Source of the DNA: Rhodoligotrophos sp. CJ14
GTDB taxonomy: Bacteria; Pseudomonadota; Alphaproteobacteria; Rhizobiales; Im1
Assembly: GCF_038811545.1 (NCBI RefSeq)
Contig: NZ_CP133319.1
Coordinates: 1,240,001-1,304,000, forward strand
Direction of reading: 5' to 3'
Length of the DNA stretch: 64,000 nt
Both the position numbers and the translations under genes were made by a program. Shown piece after piece: positions 35,170 through 46,343 of the stretch (position 1 is the stretch's first letter; every line of letters begins with the position of its first letter). The notes beneath the pieces were generated by a model. The model ran no database searches and had not been told where the DNA came from. It saw nothing but the letters and a program-made list of their open reading frames with translations.

Positions 35170-36216
35170 TCAGCCAGCCCGCCCCACGAATCCGACGATC
35201 TTCCGCACATCCCTCATGATCGGCTCGGCAAGGGCTCGCGCGCGATCCGCCCCATCCGACAGGATGGCATCGATATGGGTCGGATCATCCATGAGGCGCT
35301 TCATCTCGCCCGTGATCGGCGAAAGCTTCTCCACCGCAAGATCGATGAGCGCCTGCTTGAAGCCGGAGAACTGCGCGCTGCCGAATTCCTTCAGCACAGC
35401 CTCGACATCCGTGCCGCTGAGGGCTGCATAGATCCCCGCGAGATTGGCCGCTTCCGGGCGCCCCTCCAGCCCCTTGGCCTCGGTGGGCAACGGCTCCGGA
35501 TCGGTCTTGGCCTTGCGGATCTTCTTGGCGATCGTATCCGCATCATCCGTGAGATTGATGCGCGAAAGATCTGACGGATCCGACTTCGACATCTTCTTGG
35601 TGCCATCCCGCAGGCTCATCACTCGGGTGGCCGGGCCCGCGATCAGCGGCTCGGTCATGGGAAAGAAGCCATTTGCGTAACCCGCCGCGGCGATCTCCTC
35701 GGCGTAGTCATTGTTGAACTTCTGCGCGATATCGCGGGTAAGCTCCAGATGCTGCTTCTGGTCTTCGCCGACCGGCACGTGGGTGGCGCGATAGGCCAGG
35801 ATATCGGCCGCCATCAGGTTGGGATAAGCATAGAGGCCAACCGAGGCATTCTCCCGGTCCTTTCCTGCCTTTTCCTTGAACTGGGTCATGCGGTTGAGCC
35901 AACCGAGCCGGGCGACGCAATTGAAAATCCAGGCCAGCTCCGCATGCGCCTGAACCTGGCTCTGGTTGAACACGATATGCCGCTTGGGATCGATTCCCGC
36001 CGCGATGAAGGCCGCCGCCACCTCGCGTGTGTTGTGGAACAGCTCCTTCGGCTCTTGCCAGACCGTGATTGCATGCATGTCGACCACGCAGAAGATGCAC
36101 TCGAAGCTCTCCTGCAGCGGCACGAATCGCGACACGGCGCCGAGATAGTTCCCGAGATGAAGATTACCCGTGGGCTGAACGCCTGAGAACACGCGGGGGG
36201 CAAGGCTAGTGGTCAT
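35170..36216 (-). CDS. trpS: Tryptophanyl-tRNA synthetase
   Basis: Charges tRNA-Trp. A 348-residue class I synthetase: the HIGH motif is [12 protein letters not shown] at about residue 18, and KMSKS is complete in [16 protein letters not shown] near residue 210. DMHAIT and [30 protein letters not shown] are typical. Last gene of mutS-glnD-murJ-trpS. Essential and ordinary. Confidence 0.97.
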   Translation of the reverse strand: MTTSLAPRVFSGVQPTGNLHLGNYLGAVSRFVPLQESFECIFCVVDMHAITVWQEPKELFHNTREVAAAFIAAGIDPKRHIVFNQSQVQAHAELAWIFNCVARLGWLNRMTQFKEKAGKDRENASVGLYAYPNLMAADILAYRATHVPVGEDQKQHLELTRDIAQKFNNDYAEEIAAAGYANGFFPMTEPLIAGPATRVMSLRDGTKKMSKSDPSDLSRINLTDDADTIAKKIRKAKTDPEPLPTEAKGLEGRPEAANLAGIYAALSGTDVEAVLKEFGSAQFSGFKQALIDLAVEKLSPITGEMKRLMDDPTHIDAILSDGADRARALAEPIMRDVRKIVGFVGRAG

Positions 36217-36319
36217 TCATGGGTCTCCTGGCAAGGCCGCCGCTATATCGCTCAAATAGCCGCCGAAGCCAACCCGCCAAAGGATGAGGATTGCGATAGA
36301 TGATAAGTGATGCCCCGCT

Positions 36320-37921
36320 CTAGATCGTCTGATCCGAGGCTATCTCCGCGGCCGGCCTGGGGCTCCGCCTCAGCATGCCCTTGATCTCCGAAAGCCGGAA
36401 TGCGCCGACCAGTTGCCCTGCGGCAAGGAACAGCAAGCCGCCTCCGATCACCAGCGCGATGAACGAGGCCAATCTGACGAGCAGCGGATTGCTCACCGTG
36501 AACATCCCCGGCAGCCCCCATTGCAGCGCGGCGAGAATGCCTGCCCCCATGATGAGGCTCGCGAGCACGATCCGCGGCAACCGTTCCCGCAGCCGGCCAT
36601 CCGCCTCATATTGCCGCCGCTTGAGCAGGATCACCAGCAGCAGCACGGTATTGGTCCAGGCGGCAAGCGAGGTGGCGAGCGCAATGCCGAGATGGCCGAT
36701 GAACGAGAATGTCGCAAGGCTCCCGACAATATTGACCGCCACCGACGCGCCCGCGCAGAGCATCGGCGTGCGCGTATCCTCATTCGCAAAGAAGGTGGGC
36801 GTGAAGATCTTGATCAGCACATAAGCCGGTAGGCCAAGCCCGAAGATCGCCAGCGCCTCGGACACCTCTATCGTGTCATGCGGTGTGAAATTGCCGTATT
36901 CGAACAGCATGTGCACGATCGGCTTGGGCATGGCGATGAGCGCTATGGTGGCCGGCAAGGTGAGCAGCATCGAGAGCTCGATCGCGCGATTTTGCGTATG
37001 GCGCATGCCCACATGGTCACCAGCCCTGAGCCTGCGCGACAGATCCGGCAGGAGCACGATGCCCATGGCCACCCCGATGAGCCCGAGCGGCAGCTGGTAG
37101 ATGCGATCCGCATAATAGAGCCAGGCCGGCCCGTGCGGGATCAGCGAGGCGATCATCGTGCCGATCACCAGATTGATCTGCGTGATGCCCGCCGAAATCG
37201 TGCCCGGCACCCCGAGCCGCACCAGCCGCCGCACGCCGGGCGTGAGCTTGGGCCAGCGCGGTCTGAGCTTCATGCCGGCACGCTCGCACACCACGAGCAG
37301 CATCAGAAGCTGCAGAAGCCCCGAGATCATGATCGAGAACATCAGCAGCTCGGCCGTGCGCGCTTCCGCCCCCCAGCCAAGGAAGGCGGCACCGGCCAGC
37401 GTGATGATCTGCATCACATTCAGGATGATCGGTGCGGCGGCAGGGAAGGAAAACTTGCTGAGACTGTTCAGGACGCCGGAATAGAACGCCACCAGCGACA
37501 TGAACATGAGATAGGGAAAGCCGATCCGCGACAAGGTCACGGCCAGGTCGAACTGCGCGTCATTTTCCGCAAAGCCGGGCGCGATCACCAGCATCACCAG
37601 CGGCATCCCGATCTCGGCGATAATGACGAAGGCGGTGAGCGCCGTCGCGAGAACGCTCATCACCTCATTGCCGAACTGGCGCGCGCCGGCCTCGCCCTCA
37701 CCCTCCAGCCGCTTGGCAAACAGCGGCACGAAGGCGGAGTTGAAGGCCCCTTCCGCAAACAGGCTTCGGAACATGTTGGGCAGGCGCACCGCCACCACGA
37801 AGGCACCGGCCACTGGCCCCGTCCCGAGCATGCCGGCCGACAGCGCGTCTCTGATATAGCCGAGGATGCGGCTCGCCATGGTGTAGCCGCTGACGGTCAT
37901 CGCCGAGCGAAGCAGACTCAT
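36320..37921 (-). CDS. murJ: Lipid II flippase MurJ (MviN)
   Basis: Moves lipid II across the inner membrane for peptidoglycan synthesis. 533 residues and about 14 hydrophobic helices; N-terminal SAMTVSGYTMASRILGYIRDALSAGMLGTGPVAGAFVVAVRLPNMFRSLFAEGAFNSAFVPLF is the hallmark MurJ sequence with its conserved Arg and Glu. Second-last in the conserved minus-strand block, 80 nt from glnD. Confidence 0.96.
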   Translation of the reverse strand: MSLLRSAMTVSGYTMASRILGYIRDALSAGMLGTGPVAGAFVVAVRLPNMFRSLFAEGAFNSAFVPLFAKRLEGEGEAGARQFGNEVMSVLATALTAFVIIAEIGMPLVMLVIAPGFAENDAQFDLAVTLSRIGFPYLMFMSLVAFYSGVLNSLSKFSFPAAAPIILNVMQIITLAGAAFLGWGAEARTAELLMFSIMISGLLQLLMLLVVCERAGMKLRPRWPKLTPGVRRLVRLGVPGTISAGITQINLVIGTMIASLIPHGPAWLYYADRIYQLPLGLIGVAMGIVLLPDLSRRLRAGDHVGMRHTQNRAIELSMLLTLPATIALIAMPKPIVHMLFEYGNFTPHDTIEVSEALAIFGLGLPAYVLIKIFTPTFFANEDTRTPMLCAGASVAVNIVGSLATFSFIGHLGIALATSLAAWTNTVLLLVILLKRRQYEADGRLRERLPRIVLASLIMGAGILAALQWGLPGMFTVSNPLLVRLASFIALVIGGGLLFLAAGQLVGAFRLSEIKGMLRRSPRPAAEIASDQTI

Positions 37922-38001
37922 CGCGCCTCACCCCGCCAATCCGGGCATGCACCATCCCCGCTCGCCATTCCGATCATGCCTCTGCTCATGCGATATACGC
38001 C

Positions 38002-40815
38002 CTACGCCGCCCCTTCGGCGACCTCCCCGGCAATGACCGCCAGGAGATGCTCGGTGATCTGCCGGCGTCGGTTCACATTGGTGATCTTGGCCCCGGTGAG
38101 ATCGGTCACATAGAACACATCCACCGCCCGCTCGCCGAAGGTTGCGATCTGCGCCGACCCGATATTCAAATTGAGCCGGAACAGCGCCTCGGTGAGGTCA
38201 TAGAGAAAGCCCAGCCGGTCGCGCCCATTGACCTCGATGACCGTGAAGCGGTTCGAGGACTCATTGTCGATCATCACCTGCGGCTCGACCGTGAAGGCGC
38301 TGAGCCGGCTGCCGGGCTTGGTGTTGCGGGCGATCGTCTCGGCGAGCCGCACCTTGCCCGTAAGCGCCCGCCGGATCATCTCGCAAACCCGCTCGGCGCG
38401 CCGTCGCTCGTCCTCATCCTCGGCAAATTCCCGGGGGATCAGCAGCGTATCCAACGCCATCCCATCGGCGGTCGTGAAGATCTGGGCGCTCATGATATTG
38501 GCGCCCGCAACCGCGCAGGCGCCGGTGAGCTGGGCAAGCAGCCTTGGGTGGTCCGGTGCGAACACGGTGAGCTCGGTGATCGCCGTGAAGGCATCCGTTG
38601 CAACATGCGTCGCGATCTGCTCGCCGGCAGCCTCTGCCTGTCTGATCATCTGCGCATGCTGCAGATGGTGGGCGAGATCGACATTGAGCCAATAGGGCTC
38701 GTAATGCCGCGCAATATAGGTCTCGCGGGTCTGATCGTCCCATCCGGGCGTGGCCTCCCGGAACAGCCTATGCGCCTCCGCCAGCCGGTCCTGTCGGCTG
38801 ATCGAGGTATGCCCGCCGCTCAGCAGCGGTTCCGTCTCGAAATAGAGGGTCCGCAGCAGCTGGCCCTTCCAGCCCGTCCAGACACCCGGCCCGACCGCGC
38901 GGATATCCGCGACCGTGAGGATGATCAGCATCTTGAGCCGGTCCGGGCTCTGCACGATGCTCGCAAAATCGAGGATCGTCTTGAAATCGTTGAGATCGCG
39001 CATTTGAGCATAATCGCTCATCGCCAGATGGTTGCGCACGAGCCAGGCGACGGTTTCGGTCTCAGCCTTGCTCAGCCCCAGCCGTGGGCAAAGCTCCAGC
39101 GCGATCCGCTCACCCCCAATCGAGTGGGATTCGCGCCGACCCTTCGCAATATCATGCAGGAAAACCGCCACATAGAGCACGCGGCGATTGCTGATCTGGT
39201 GGATCAGATGATGCGAGACCGGATGATCCCCGCCGAGCGAGCCATGCTCGAGCTCGGACAACACCCCTACGGCGCGGATGAGATGCTCATCGACCGTATA
39301 GTGATGGTACATATTGAATTGCATAAGGCCGACGATCCGGCCGAATTCCGGGATGAAGCGGCCAAGCACGCCCGCTTCGTTGAGTGAGCGCAACACCGCC
39401 TCCGGATGCAGTGGCGAGCACAGCATCTCCAGGAACAAGGCATTGGCCTCTGGGTCATTGCGCAGCGTGTCGTCGATCAGCCGGAGCGAACGCCTGACCA
39501 GCTTGAGCGCATTGGGATGGATCAGGAGATCATGACTTTCGGCAAGCTGGAACAGCCGCAACAGATCGATTGGCCGCCGCTGGAAGACGCCATCATCCAC
39601 CACGTTGACACGTCCGACATCGAGCTTGAAGTCGGGGTCGCTGAACGTGGTGGGCTTCGTCACGCCCAGCTTCTGAAGCATGGCGCTCATTGTCGGGATC
39701 TTCTTGATCTGCTGGGCCTCGAGCACCGCGCAGAAGATGCGGGTGAGATCACCGACCTCCTTGGCCACCAGGAAATAGTGCTTCATGAACCGCTCGACCC
39801 GCTTCTGCCGCCCATGCGACCTGTAGCCCAGGCGCTCCGCCAGTTCGGCCTGGAGGTCGAAGGTGAGCCGGTCCCCGGTGCGGCCGGTCATGAAATGCAA
39901 ATGGCAGCGCACTGCCCAGAGGAAATCCTCGCACACCTTGAAGCGTCGAGCCTCCGTGCGGGTGAAGACACCCGCTTGCACCAGCGCATCGGGAGAGCCG
40001 GTGCCATAGAGAAACTTCGCGATCCAGAACAGGCTGTGCAGGTCTCGCAATCCGCCCTTGCCGTTCTTCACATCCGGCTCGACCAGATAGCGCGACGAGC
40101 CCGCGCGCGTATGACGCTCATCCCGCTCCGCCAGCTTTGCGGCGATGAATTCCGCCGCCCCTCCATCCACCACCTCCTTGCGGAACCGCTTCTCCAGCAG
40201 GTCGTAGAGGTCCTTGTCGCCCCAGATGAAGCGCGCTTCGAGTATTGAGGTGAGGATCGTCGAATCTGTACGCGTGAGCCTGATGCACTCGTCGATGCTG
40301 CGCGTCGCATGGCCCACCTTGAGGCCAAGATCCCACAGCACATAGAGCATATATTCGATCATGCTCTCGCCCCAGGCCGTCTGCTTGTACGGCAGCACGA
40401 ACAGGAGGTCGATATCGGAGCTGGGCCCGAGCGTTCCGCGCCCATAACCGCCGACCGCGGCAATCGCGATGCGCTCGGCAGCGGAAGGATTGCGCGCTCG
40501 ATAGATATGGACTGCCGTGAAATCATAGAGCGCGCGGATCACCTCGTCCTGCACATAGGCGAGATTGTTGGCGCAGGCTGTTCCATGCCCATCGGCAGTG
40601 AGGCGCCGCTCGGCCTCCGCGCGCCCGGCCTTGAGCGCTTGCTTGAGCGTCTCGAGCAGCGCCCGCCGCATGGCGGCCTCGTTGCCCTCGTGCCGGCGAA
40701 ACAGCTCGGTGAGCGCCTGACGCAGGGCAACGCCGTCGATCAACGCCTCGGGATCGGCGATGTGGAGCGTGCTCTCGATCTGCTCCGGCTGAGCCGGACG
40801 GGGCGGCTTGTTCAT
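38002..40815 (-). CDS. glnD: Bifunctional PII uridylyltransferase / uridylyl-removing enzyme
   Basis: Senses glutamine and adds or removes UMP on PII proteins. The 937-residue protein has the nucleotidyltransferase motif GGYGRGTLGPSSDIDLLFVLP at about residue 125 (G-x-G then D-x-D), an HD hydrolase domain at about 500-650 with VFLHDIAKGR, and two C-terminal ACT domains (ELTVFAPDHPRLLAQLTGACA at about 750 and IEVNGRDRLGFLYDLTEALF at about 865). Full length. All activities appear intact. Confidence 0.97.
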   Translation of the reverse strand: MNKPPRPAQPEQIESTLHIADPEALIDGVALRQALTELFRRHEGNEAAMRRALLETLKQALKAGRAEAERRLTADGHGTACANNLAYVQDEVIRALYDFTAVHIYRARNPSAAERIAIAAVGGYGRGTLGPSSDIDLLFVLPYKQTAWGESMIEYMLYVLWDLGLKVGHATRSIDECIRLTRTDSTILTSILEARFIWGDKDLYDLLEKRFRKEVVDGGAAEFIAAKLAERDERHTRAGSSRYLVEPDVKNGKGGLRDLHSLFWIAKFLYGTGSPDALVQAGVFTRTEARRFKVCEDFLWAVRCHLHFMTGRTGDRLTFDLQAELAERLGYRSHGRQKRVERFMKHYFLVAKEVGDLTRIFCAVLEAQQIKKIPTMSAMLQKLGVTKPTTFSDPDFKLDVGRVNVVDDGVFQRRPIDLLRLFQLAESHDLLIHPNALKLVRRSLRLIDDTLRNDPEANALFLEMLCSPLHPEAVLRSLNEAGVLGRFIPEFGRIVGLMQFNMYHHYTVDEHLIRAVGVLSELEHGSLGGDHPVSHHLIHQISNRRVLYVAVFLHDIAKGRRESHSIGGERIALELCPRLGLSKAETETVAWLVRNHLAMSDYAQMRDLNDFKTILDFASIVQSPDRLKMLIILTVADIRAVGPGVWTGWKGQLLRTLYFETEPLLSGGHTSISRQDRLAEAHRLFREATPGWDDQTRETYIARHYEPYWLNVDLAHHLQHAQMIRQAEAAGEQIATHVATDAFTAITELTVFAPDHPRLLAQLTGACAVAGANIMSAQIFTTADGMALDTLLIPREFAEDEDERRRAERVCEMIRRALTGKVRLAETIARNTKPGSRLSAFTVEPQVMIDNESSNRFTVIEVNGRDRLGFLYDLTEALFRLNLNIGSAQIATFGERAVDVFYVTDLTGAKITNVNRRRQITEHLLAVIAGEVAEGAA

Positions 40816-40893
40816 GACGCCGACTTTTAGCCGAGGATGCGGGCCTGTGCACGCGCGATTGCGGGAATGAACCAGGTGATCGTGCCGCAGCCT

Positions 40894-43671
40894 TTATGCA
40901 GAGATAATCGCTTTCAGCCGGTAAAGGAGGTCAAGCGCCTCCCTCGGGGAGAGGTCATCCGGCTCGATTTCCGCCAGCGCCAATTCAACTTGGCTTGGGC
41001 CCATCGCCTCACGCATCGCCATGGGAGCGGCAGATGGCGGCCGCGCTGCCGCAAACAGGGGCAGATCATCGACCAGCTCGCGCCGCGATGAGGCCTGCTC
41101 GCTCTGCTCGAGAAGGTGCAGCACCTCGCCCGCCCGCTCGATCACCGCCGCGGGCAGCCCGGCAAGCTTCGCCACCTGAATGCCATAAGAGCGGTCGGCA
41201 GCCCCAGGCCCCACCTCGTGCAGGAACACGAGCTCACCGTGAAATTCCCTCACCTTCATGGTCGCATTGGCGAGCCGCTCGAGCCGGTCCGCCAGCGCGG
41301 TCAGCTCGTGAAAATGGGTCGCAAACAACGCCCGGCAGCGATTGACCTCGTGCAGGTGCTCCACACAGGCCCAGGCGATCGAGAGGCCATCGAACGTGGC
41401 CGTGCCCCGGCCGATTTCATCGAGAATGACGAGCGAGCGCTCGCTCGCCTGATTGAGAATGGTGGCGGTCTCGACCATTTCCACCATGAAGGTCGATCGG
41501 CCGCGCGCGAGGTCATCCGCAGCCCCCACCCGGCTGAACAGCCGGTCGACGATGCCGATATGGGCGGACGCCGCCGGCACATAAGACCCCATCTGCGCCA
41601 GGATCGCGATGAGCGCATTCTGCCGCAGGAAGGTCGACTTGCCCGCCATATTGGGTCCGGTGATCAGCCAGATATGGCGACCCGGCCGCCCCTCTCGATC
41701 AGCCGACAAGTCGCAGTCATTGGGCACGAACCCGCCCTCGCCCGCTTGCCGCAAGGCGCGCTCGACCACGGGATGGCGCCCCTGCACGATATTGAATGCG
41801 CGCGAGGTATCGACCTGCGGGCGGACAAAGCGCTCGTCTTCCGCAAGCTGAGCGAGAGCCGTTGCCACATCGAGCGCGGCGAGGACATCGGCGATTTCCG
41901 AAATCATCTCGGATTGCGCCGTCACGCGCGCCAGGAGATCCGCATAAATCTCAAGCTCAATCGCCAGCGCGCGCTCACCCGCTTTGGCGATCTGCGATTC
42001 GAGATCGGCGAGCTCGACCGTGGTGAAGCGCATGGCATTGGCCAGCGTCTGCCGATGGATGAAGCGTCCGCCGAAACGGGCAACCGTAAGCCGGTCCCCA
42101 TGCTGCGCGCTGACCTCGATGAAATAGCCGAGCACATTATTGTGCCGGATCTTGAGCGAGCGCACGCCCGTCTCGTCGGCATAGCGGCTCTGCAGACCCG
42201 CGATCACCTGCCGGCTTTGATCGCGCAAGCGCAGCTGCTCGTCGAGCTCGACAACAACACCTGCCCGCACGAAACCGCCATCGCGCGCCAGAAGCGGCAG
42301 ATCATCCGCCAGCGTTTGCGCGAGTGTTTGGGCAAGCGCCCCATCATCGCGCTCGAGGCTGGCCATGAGCCGGGCAATCTCCGCAGGCTTCTCCACGAGC
42401 CCGGTGTCCTGCGCGAGCAAACCACGGATTTCGGCAGCAGCGCGCAAACCGGCGCTGATCGCGGCAAGATCCCGTGGCCCCCCGCGTCCCACGGTAAGGC
42501 GGGCAAGGGCCCGGGCGAAATCCGGCGCGGCCTTGAGGCAGGCGCGAATGTCGCTCCGCATCCGCTCGAAATCGAGGAAGAAGGCGATCGCATCCAGCCG
42601 ATCATTGATCGCCCCGGGCTGGGTGAGCGGTGCGGCGAGCCGCTCGGCCAGAAGCCGCCCACCGGCGCTGGTCAGGGTACGGTCGATGCTGTCGAGCAGG
42701 CTGCCGCGCCTTTCACCAGTGGTGGTCTTCACCAGCTCCAGATTGATCCGGGTTGCCGCATCGATCAGCATGACATCGCACTGCTGGCGCTGACTGGGCG
42801 GCCGGATCAGCGGCAGGCGGCCCACCTGGGTGAGCATGATATAATCGAGCAGCGCACCGCAGGCGGCGATCTCGGCTCTGGAGAAGGCACCAAACCCATC
42901 GAGCGCGCCGACCGCGAAATGCGCCTTCAGCCGCTTCTCTCCATTGGTGCTGTCGAATCGCGAGGCAGGCAGCGGCGTCAGCGGTGCTTTCTGGATCCGA
43001 AGCGTTTCCGCCAGCGCCTCATCCGCCAAGAGATTATCCGCCAGCACGATCTCGCCGGGTTCGAGCCGGGCGAGCTCGGCGCCCAATGTCTCCGCGGAGA
43101 CCTGGCAGCAGGCGAAATCTCCCGTCGAAATGTCGATCCAGGCCAGCGCCAGCTCGCCCTTCCCGCGCAATCGGGTGAGAGCTGCGAGGTAATTGTGACG
43201 CTTTGATTGAAGCAGGCTGTCTTCGGTGAGGGTCCCCGGCGTGACCAGACGGATGACGGCTCGCTGCACCACCGACTTGGCGCCGCGCTTCTTCGCTTCC
43301 GCCGGATCCTCCGTCTGCTCGCAGACCGCAACCCGATGCCCCGCCCGGATCAGCCTTTCCAGATAATCTTCGGCCGCATGCACCGGCACGCCGCACATCG
43401 GGATATCCTCGCCCAGATGCTTGCCGCGCTTGGTGAGTGCAATGCCGAGCGTCTCCGAGGCCTTGCCCGCATCATCGAAGAACAGCTCGTAGAAATCCCC
43501 CATGCGGAAGAACAGAAGGCAGTCCGGATGCTGCTCTTTGATGGCGAGATACTGCGCCATCATCGGCGTGACCTGCCGCGGATCCGCCGCGGCCGGGCTG
43601 CGCTCACCATCGGCGATGAGCGCGGCATCCGCCTCGATCGCGTCCTGTTCCTGGGTAATGGCCGGTGTCAT
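40894..43671 (-). CDS. mutS: DNA mismatch repair protein MutS
   Basis: Recognises mispairs and starts repair. 925 residues from the ATG at 43671; a TTG six codons upstream is less likely. Domain I has the mismatch-reading [14 protein letters not shown] (Phe-x-Glu), Walker A is [13 protein letters not shown] at about residue 673, then [18 protein letters not shown] and THFHELTAL. The C-terminal helix-turn-helix dimerisation segment ([15 protein letters not shown]) is present. Followed by glnD after 78 nt. Confidence 0.97.
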   Translation of the reverse strand: MTPAITQEQDAIEADAALIADGERSPAAADPRQVTPMMAQYLAIKEQHPDCLLFFRMGDFYELFFDDAGKASETLGIALTKRGKHLGEDIPMCGVPVHAAEDYLERLIRAGHRVAVCEQTEDPAEAKKRGAKSVVQRAVIRLVTPGTLTEDSLLQSKRHNYLAALTRLRGKGELALAWIDISTGDFACCQVSAETLGAELARLEPGEIVLADNLLADEALAETLRIQKAPLTPLPASRFDSTNGEKRLKAHFAVGALDGFGAFSRAEIAACGALLDYIMLTQVGRLPLIRPPSQRQQCDVMLIDAATRINLELVKTTTGERRGSLLDSIDRTLTSAGGRLLAERLAAPLTQPGAINDRLDAIAFFLDFERMRSDIRACLKAAPDFARALARLTVGRGGPRDLAAISAGLRAAAEIRGLLAQDTGLVEKPAEIARLMASLERDDGALAQTLAQTLADDLPLLARDGGFVRAGVVVELDEQLRLRDQSRQVIAGLQSRYADETGVRSLKIRHNNVLGYFIEVSAQHGDRLTVARFGGRFIHRQTLANAMRFTTVELADLESQIAKAGERALAIELEIYADLLARVTAQSEMISEIADVLAALDVATALAQLAEDERFVRPQVDTSRAFNIVQGRHPVVERALRQAGEGGFVPNDCDLSADREGRPGRHIWLITGPNMAGKSTFLRQNALIAILAQMGSYVPAASAHIGIVDRLFSRVGAADDLARGRSTFMVEMVETATILNQASERSLVILDEIGRGTATFDGLSIAWACVEHLHEVNRCRALFATHFHELTALADRLERLANATMKVREFHGELVFLHEVGPGAADRSYGIQVAKLAGLPAAVIERAGEVLHLLEQSEQASSRRELVDDLPLFAAARPPSAAPMAMREAMGPSQVELALAEIEPDDLSPREALDLLYRLKAIISA

Positions 43672-43865
43672 GGCGGGCGAAAATACCAAGCGAAGGGGGG
43701 TTTGTCTTCACGCGCTGGGCGGCGGACTGTGCATAACGGCGGGATATTGGTGCGGCATCGCGACAAGCTTCTGCCTTCAAATTTCGCAAGCAAGCCCTTG
43801 AGACGGCGCATGCGTGGGTTTAGGTTCGCCCCTCCACGAGGATCGAGCGAAGGGGCGCGACTAAC

Positions 43866-46148
43866 ATGGCAGGCGAACAGGGCACGGGCGGACGACAGCC
43901 CAGGGTTTCCGAAACCGAGGCATTGCTCTTCCATCAGCGAGGCAAGCCCGGCAAGCTCGAGATCATCGCCACCAAGCCGATGGCCACTCAGCGCGACCTC
44001 AGTCTCGCCTATTCGCCGGGCGTTGCCTTTCCCGTGCGCCGCATCGCCGAGCAGCCGGAGACGGCTTACGACTATACCGCCAAGGGCAACATGGTGGCCG
44101 TGATCAGCAATGGTACCGCCATTCTCGGGCTTGGTGATCTCGGTGCATTGGCCTCCAAGCCGGTCATGGAAGGCAAGGCGGTTCTGTTCAAGCGGTTCGC
44201 CGATGTGGACGCCATCGATCTTGAGGTCGACACCAAGGACGTCGATGCCTTCATCAACTGCGTCCGCTACCTCGGCCCTGCTTTCGGCGGCATCAATCTT
44301 GAGGACATCAAGGCGCCCGATTGCTTCATCATCGAGCAACGCCTGCGCGAGCTGATGAACATCCCGGTCTTCCACGACGATCAGCACGGCACGGCCATCA
44401 TCGCCGCCGCGGGCTTGATCAACGCCCTCCACCTCACCGGCCGTGACATCAAGGACATCAAGCTCGTCATCAATGGCGCCGGTTCCGCCGCGATCGCCTG
44501 CGCCGAGCTGATCAAGGCCATGGGCCTGCCCTCTGAGAACGCCATCCTCTGTGACTCCAAGGGCGTGATCTACAAGGGCCGCACCGATGGCATGAACCAG
44601 TGGAAATCCGCCCACGCCGTCGATACCGATGCCCGCACCCTCGCCGATGCCATGGTGGGCGCCGACGTCTTCTTCGGCCTCTCCGTCCAGGGCGCGCTCA
44701 CCCAGAAGATGGTGGCGAGCATGGCGGACAAGCCGATCATCTTTGCCATGGCCAATCCCGATCCCGAGATCACGCCGGAAGAGGTGGCGGAGGTGCGCGA
44801 TGACGCGATCATGGCGACCGGCCGCTCGGATTACCCGAACCAGATCAACAATGTTCTGGGCTTTCCTTACATCTTCCGCGGTGCCCTCGATGTGCGCGCC
44901 CGCACCATCAATGAGGAGATGAAGATCGCGGCTGCCGATGCGCTTGCCAGGCTTGCCCGCGAGGACGTCCCCGATGAGGTGGCGGCCGCCTATCACGGCC
45001 AGCGTCCTAAATATGGGCCGAACTACCTGATCCCTGCCCCCTTTGACCCGCGCCTGATCTCGACCGTGCCACCGGCCGTTGCCCGTGCTGCGATGGAATC
45101 CGGCGTTGCCGGCAAGCACATCGTTGACCTCGCCGCCTATTCCGCTGATCTCTCCGCGAGGCTTGATCCGATCGCTGGCTCTCTCCAGGGCATCTTCGAG
45201 CAGGTTCGACAGGCTGGAAAGCGCGTGGTCTTCGCCGAAGGTGAGGAGGAGCGCATGATCCGCGCCGCCAACAGCTTCGCCAATGCAGGTCTTGGCCATG
45301 CGATCCTGGTCGGACGCGAGAATCTGATCGAGCAGTCGGTTCGCTCACTCGGCATCGAGCTCAACGAGAACGTGAGCATCCTCAATGCCCGCCTGTCGGA
45401 CCGCAATGCGGAATATGCGAGCTACATCTACCGGCGCATGCAACGGCGCGGCCTGCTGATGCGCGATTGCCAGCGCCTGGTGAACAATGACCGCAACGTG
45501 TTCGGCGCCTGCATGATCGCCCTCGGTGATGCGGACGCCATGGTCACCGGCATCACCCGCCATTATGGCGTGGCGCTGGATGACATCCAGCATGCGATCG
45601 ACGTGCGCCCCAACCGGCGCCTCATCGGCGTGTCCATGGCGCTGTGCCGTGGCCGCACCGTCTTCGTCGCCGACACGACCGGCCAGGACAATCCGAGCGC
45701 CGAGGAGCTTGCCGACATTGCCGAGGAAGCCGCAAGCGTTGCCCGGCGCTTCGGCTATGAGCCCCGTGTTGCCTTGTTGAGCCAATCGACCTTCGGCCAT
45801 CTTCAGAATGAGCGGGCCCAGCAGAGTCACGACGCAGTCTGCGTCCTCGATAGCCGTGGTGTCGATTTCGAATATGACGGCGAGATGCAGGCAGACGTGG
45901 CGCTCAGCCGCGAGGCCATGGCGCTCTATCCATTCTGCCGGCTGACGGGACCTGCGAATGTGCTGGTGATGCCCGCGGGCGACTCTGCCAATATCGCAAC
46001 CAAGCTCCTGCAGCAGCTCGGTGGCGTGATGCTGGTCGGCCCGATGCTGGTGGGGCTTGAGCGATCGGTGCAGATCGCGCCGCTCAACGCAACCGCCAAT
46101 GATCTCGTCAACATGGCCGCGATCGCAGCCTACGACCTTAATGGGTGA
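43866..46148 (+). CDS. maeB: NADP-dependent malic enzyme fused to phosphotransacetylase-like domain
   Basis: Converts malate to pyruvate, CO2 and NADPH. Residues 1 to about 430 are the malic enzyme: [55 protein letters not shown]. Residues about 430-760 are a phosphate acetyltransferase-like domain ([46 protein letters not shown]), which in MaeB enzymes is regulatory and binds acetyl-CoA. 760 residues is the usual length. Divergent from mutS. Confidence 0.96.
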   Translation: MAGEQGTGGRQPRVSETEALLFHQRGKPGKLEIIATKPMATQRDLSLAYSPGVAFPVRRIAEQPETAYDYTAKGNMVAVISNGTAILGLGDLGALASKPVMEGKAVLFKRFADVDAIDLEVDTKDVDAFINCVRYLGPAFGGINLEDIKAPDCFIIEQRLRELMNIPVFHDDQHGTAIIAAAGLINALHLTGRDIKDIKLVINGAGSAAIACAELIKAMGLPSENAILCDSKGVIYKGRTDGMNQWKSAHAVDTDARTLADAMVGADVFFGLSVQGALTQKMVASMADKPIIFAMANPDPEITPEEVAEVRDDAIMATGRSDYPNQINNVLGFPYIFRGALDVRARTINEEMKIAAADALARLAREDVPDEVAAAYHGQRPKYGPNYLIPAPFDPRLISTVPPAVARAAMESGVAGKHIVDLAAYSADLSARLDPIAGSLQGIFEQVRQAGKRVVFAEGEEERMIRAANSFANAGLGHAILVGRENLIEQSVRSLGIELNENVSILNARLSDRNAEYASYIYRRMQRRGLLMRDCQRLVNNDRNVFGACMIALGDADAMVTGITRHYGVALDDIQHAIDVRPNRRLIGVSMALCRGRTVFVADTTGQDNPSAEELADIAEEAASVARRFGYEPRVALLSQSTFGHLQNERAQQSHDAVCVLDSRGVDFEYDGEMQADVALSREAMALYPFCRLTGPANVLVMPAGDSANIATKLLQQLGGVMLVGPMLVGLERSVQIAPLNATANDLVNMAAIAAYDLNG

Positions 46149-46268
46149 TCAGCCAAGGCAAGCCTCTGCGGCAGCAGCAGCATGGAGCGAAGCTCTTAGC
46201 ATTTGATTCACCATATCGCTCCAAGCTGTTGCCGGACCGTGCAAAAGGGCGCTGGCCTCATGTAAAGC

Positions 46269-46296
46269 GGCAACATGATTTTTGAGTCATGTTGCC
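46269..46296. terminator. Convergent-gene hairpin, maeB/copper ATPase
   Basis: GGCAACATGA and TCATGTTGCC form a perfect 10-bp stem with an 8-nt T-rich loop, between the ends of maeB (plus) and the P-type ATPase (minus). No T-run follows on either strand, so termination would be weak or Rho-assisted. Confidence 0.5.
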
Positions 46297-46343
46297 CCCC
46301 ATATTCCCTGCCTGACTTGACTTTTGGCAGAGGCGAAAGCGCT

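Noticed and set aside
35160-35186. GC-rich inverted repeat at the end of trpS as a terminator
   Set aside because: The stem has a bulge, overlaps the trpS stop region, and no T-run follows on either strand.
38047-39387. Open frame (446 codons) antisense to glnD
   Set aside because: glnD is complete on the other strand; the frame is a high-GC shadow.
41116-43206. Long open frame (696 codons) antisense to mutS
   Set aside because: The opposite strand is an intact MutS with all motifs; the antisense product is rich in His/Arg/Gly of the kind produced by high-GC shadows and has no ribosome site or domain.
43668-45299. Long open frame (543 codons) antisense to maeB
   Set aside because: Shadow of a clearly functional malic enzyme; low-complexity composition (Gly, Asp, His, Arg).
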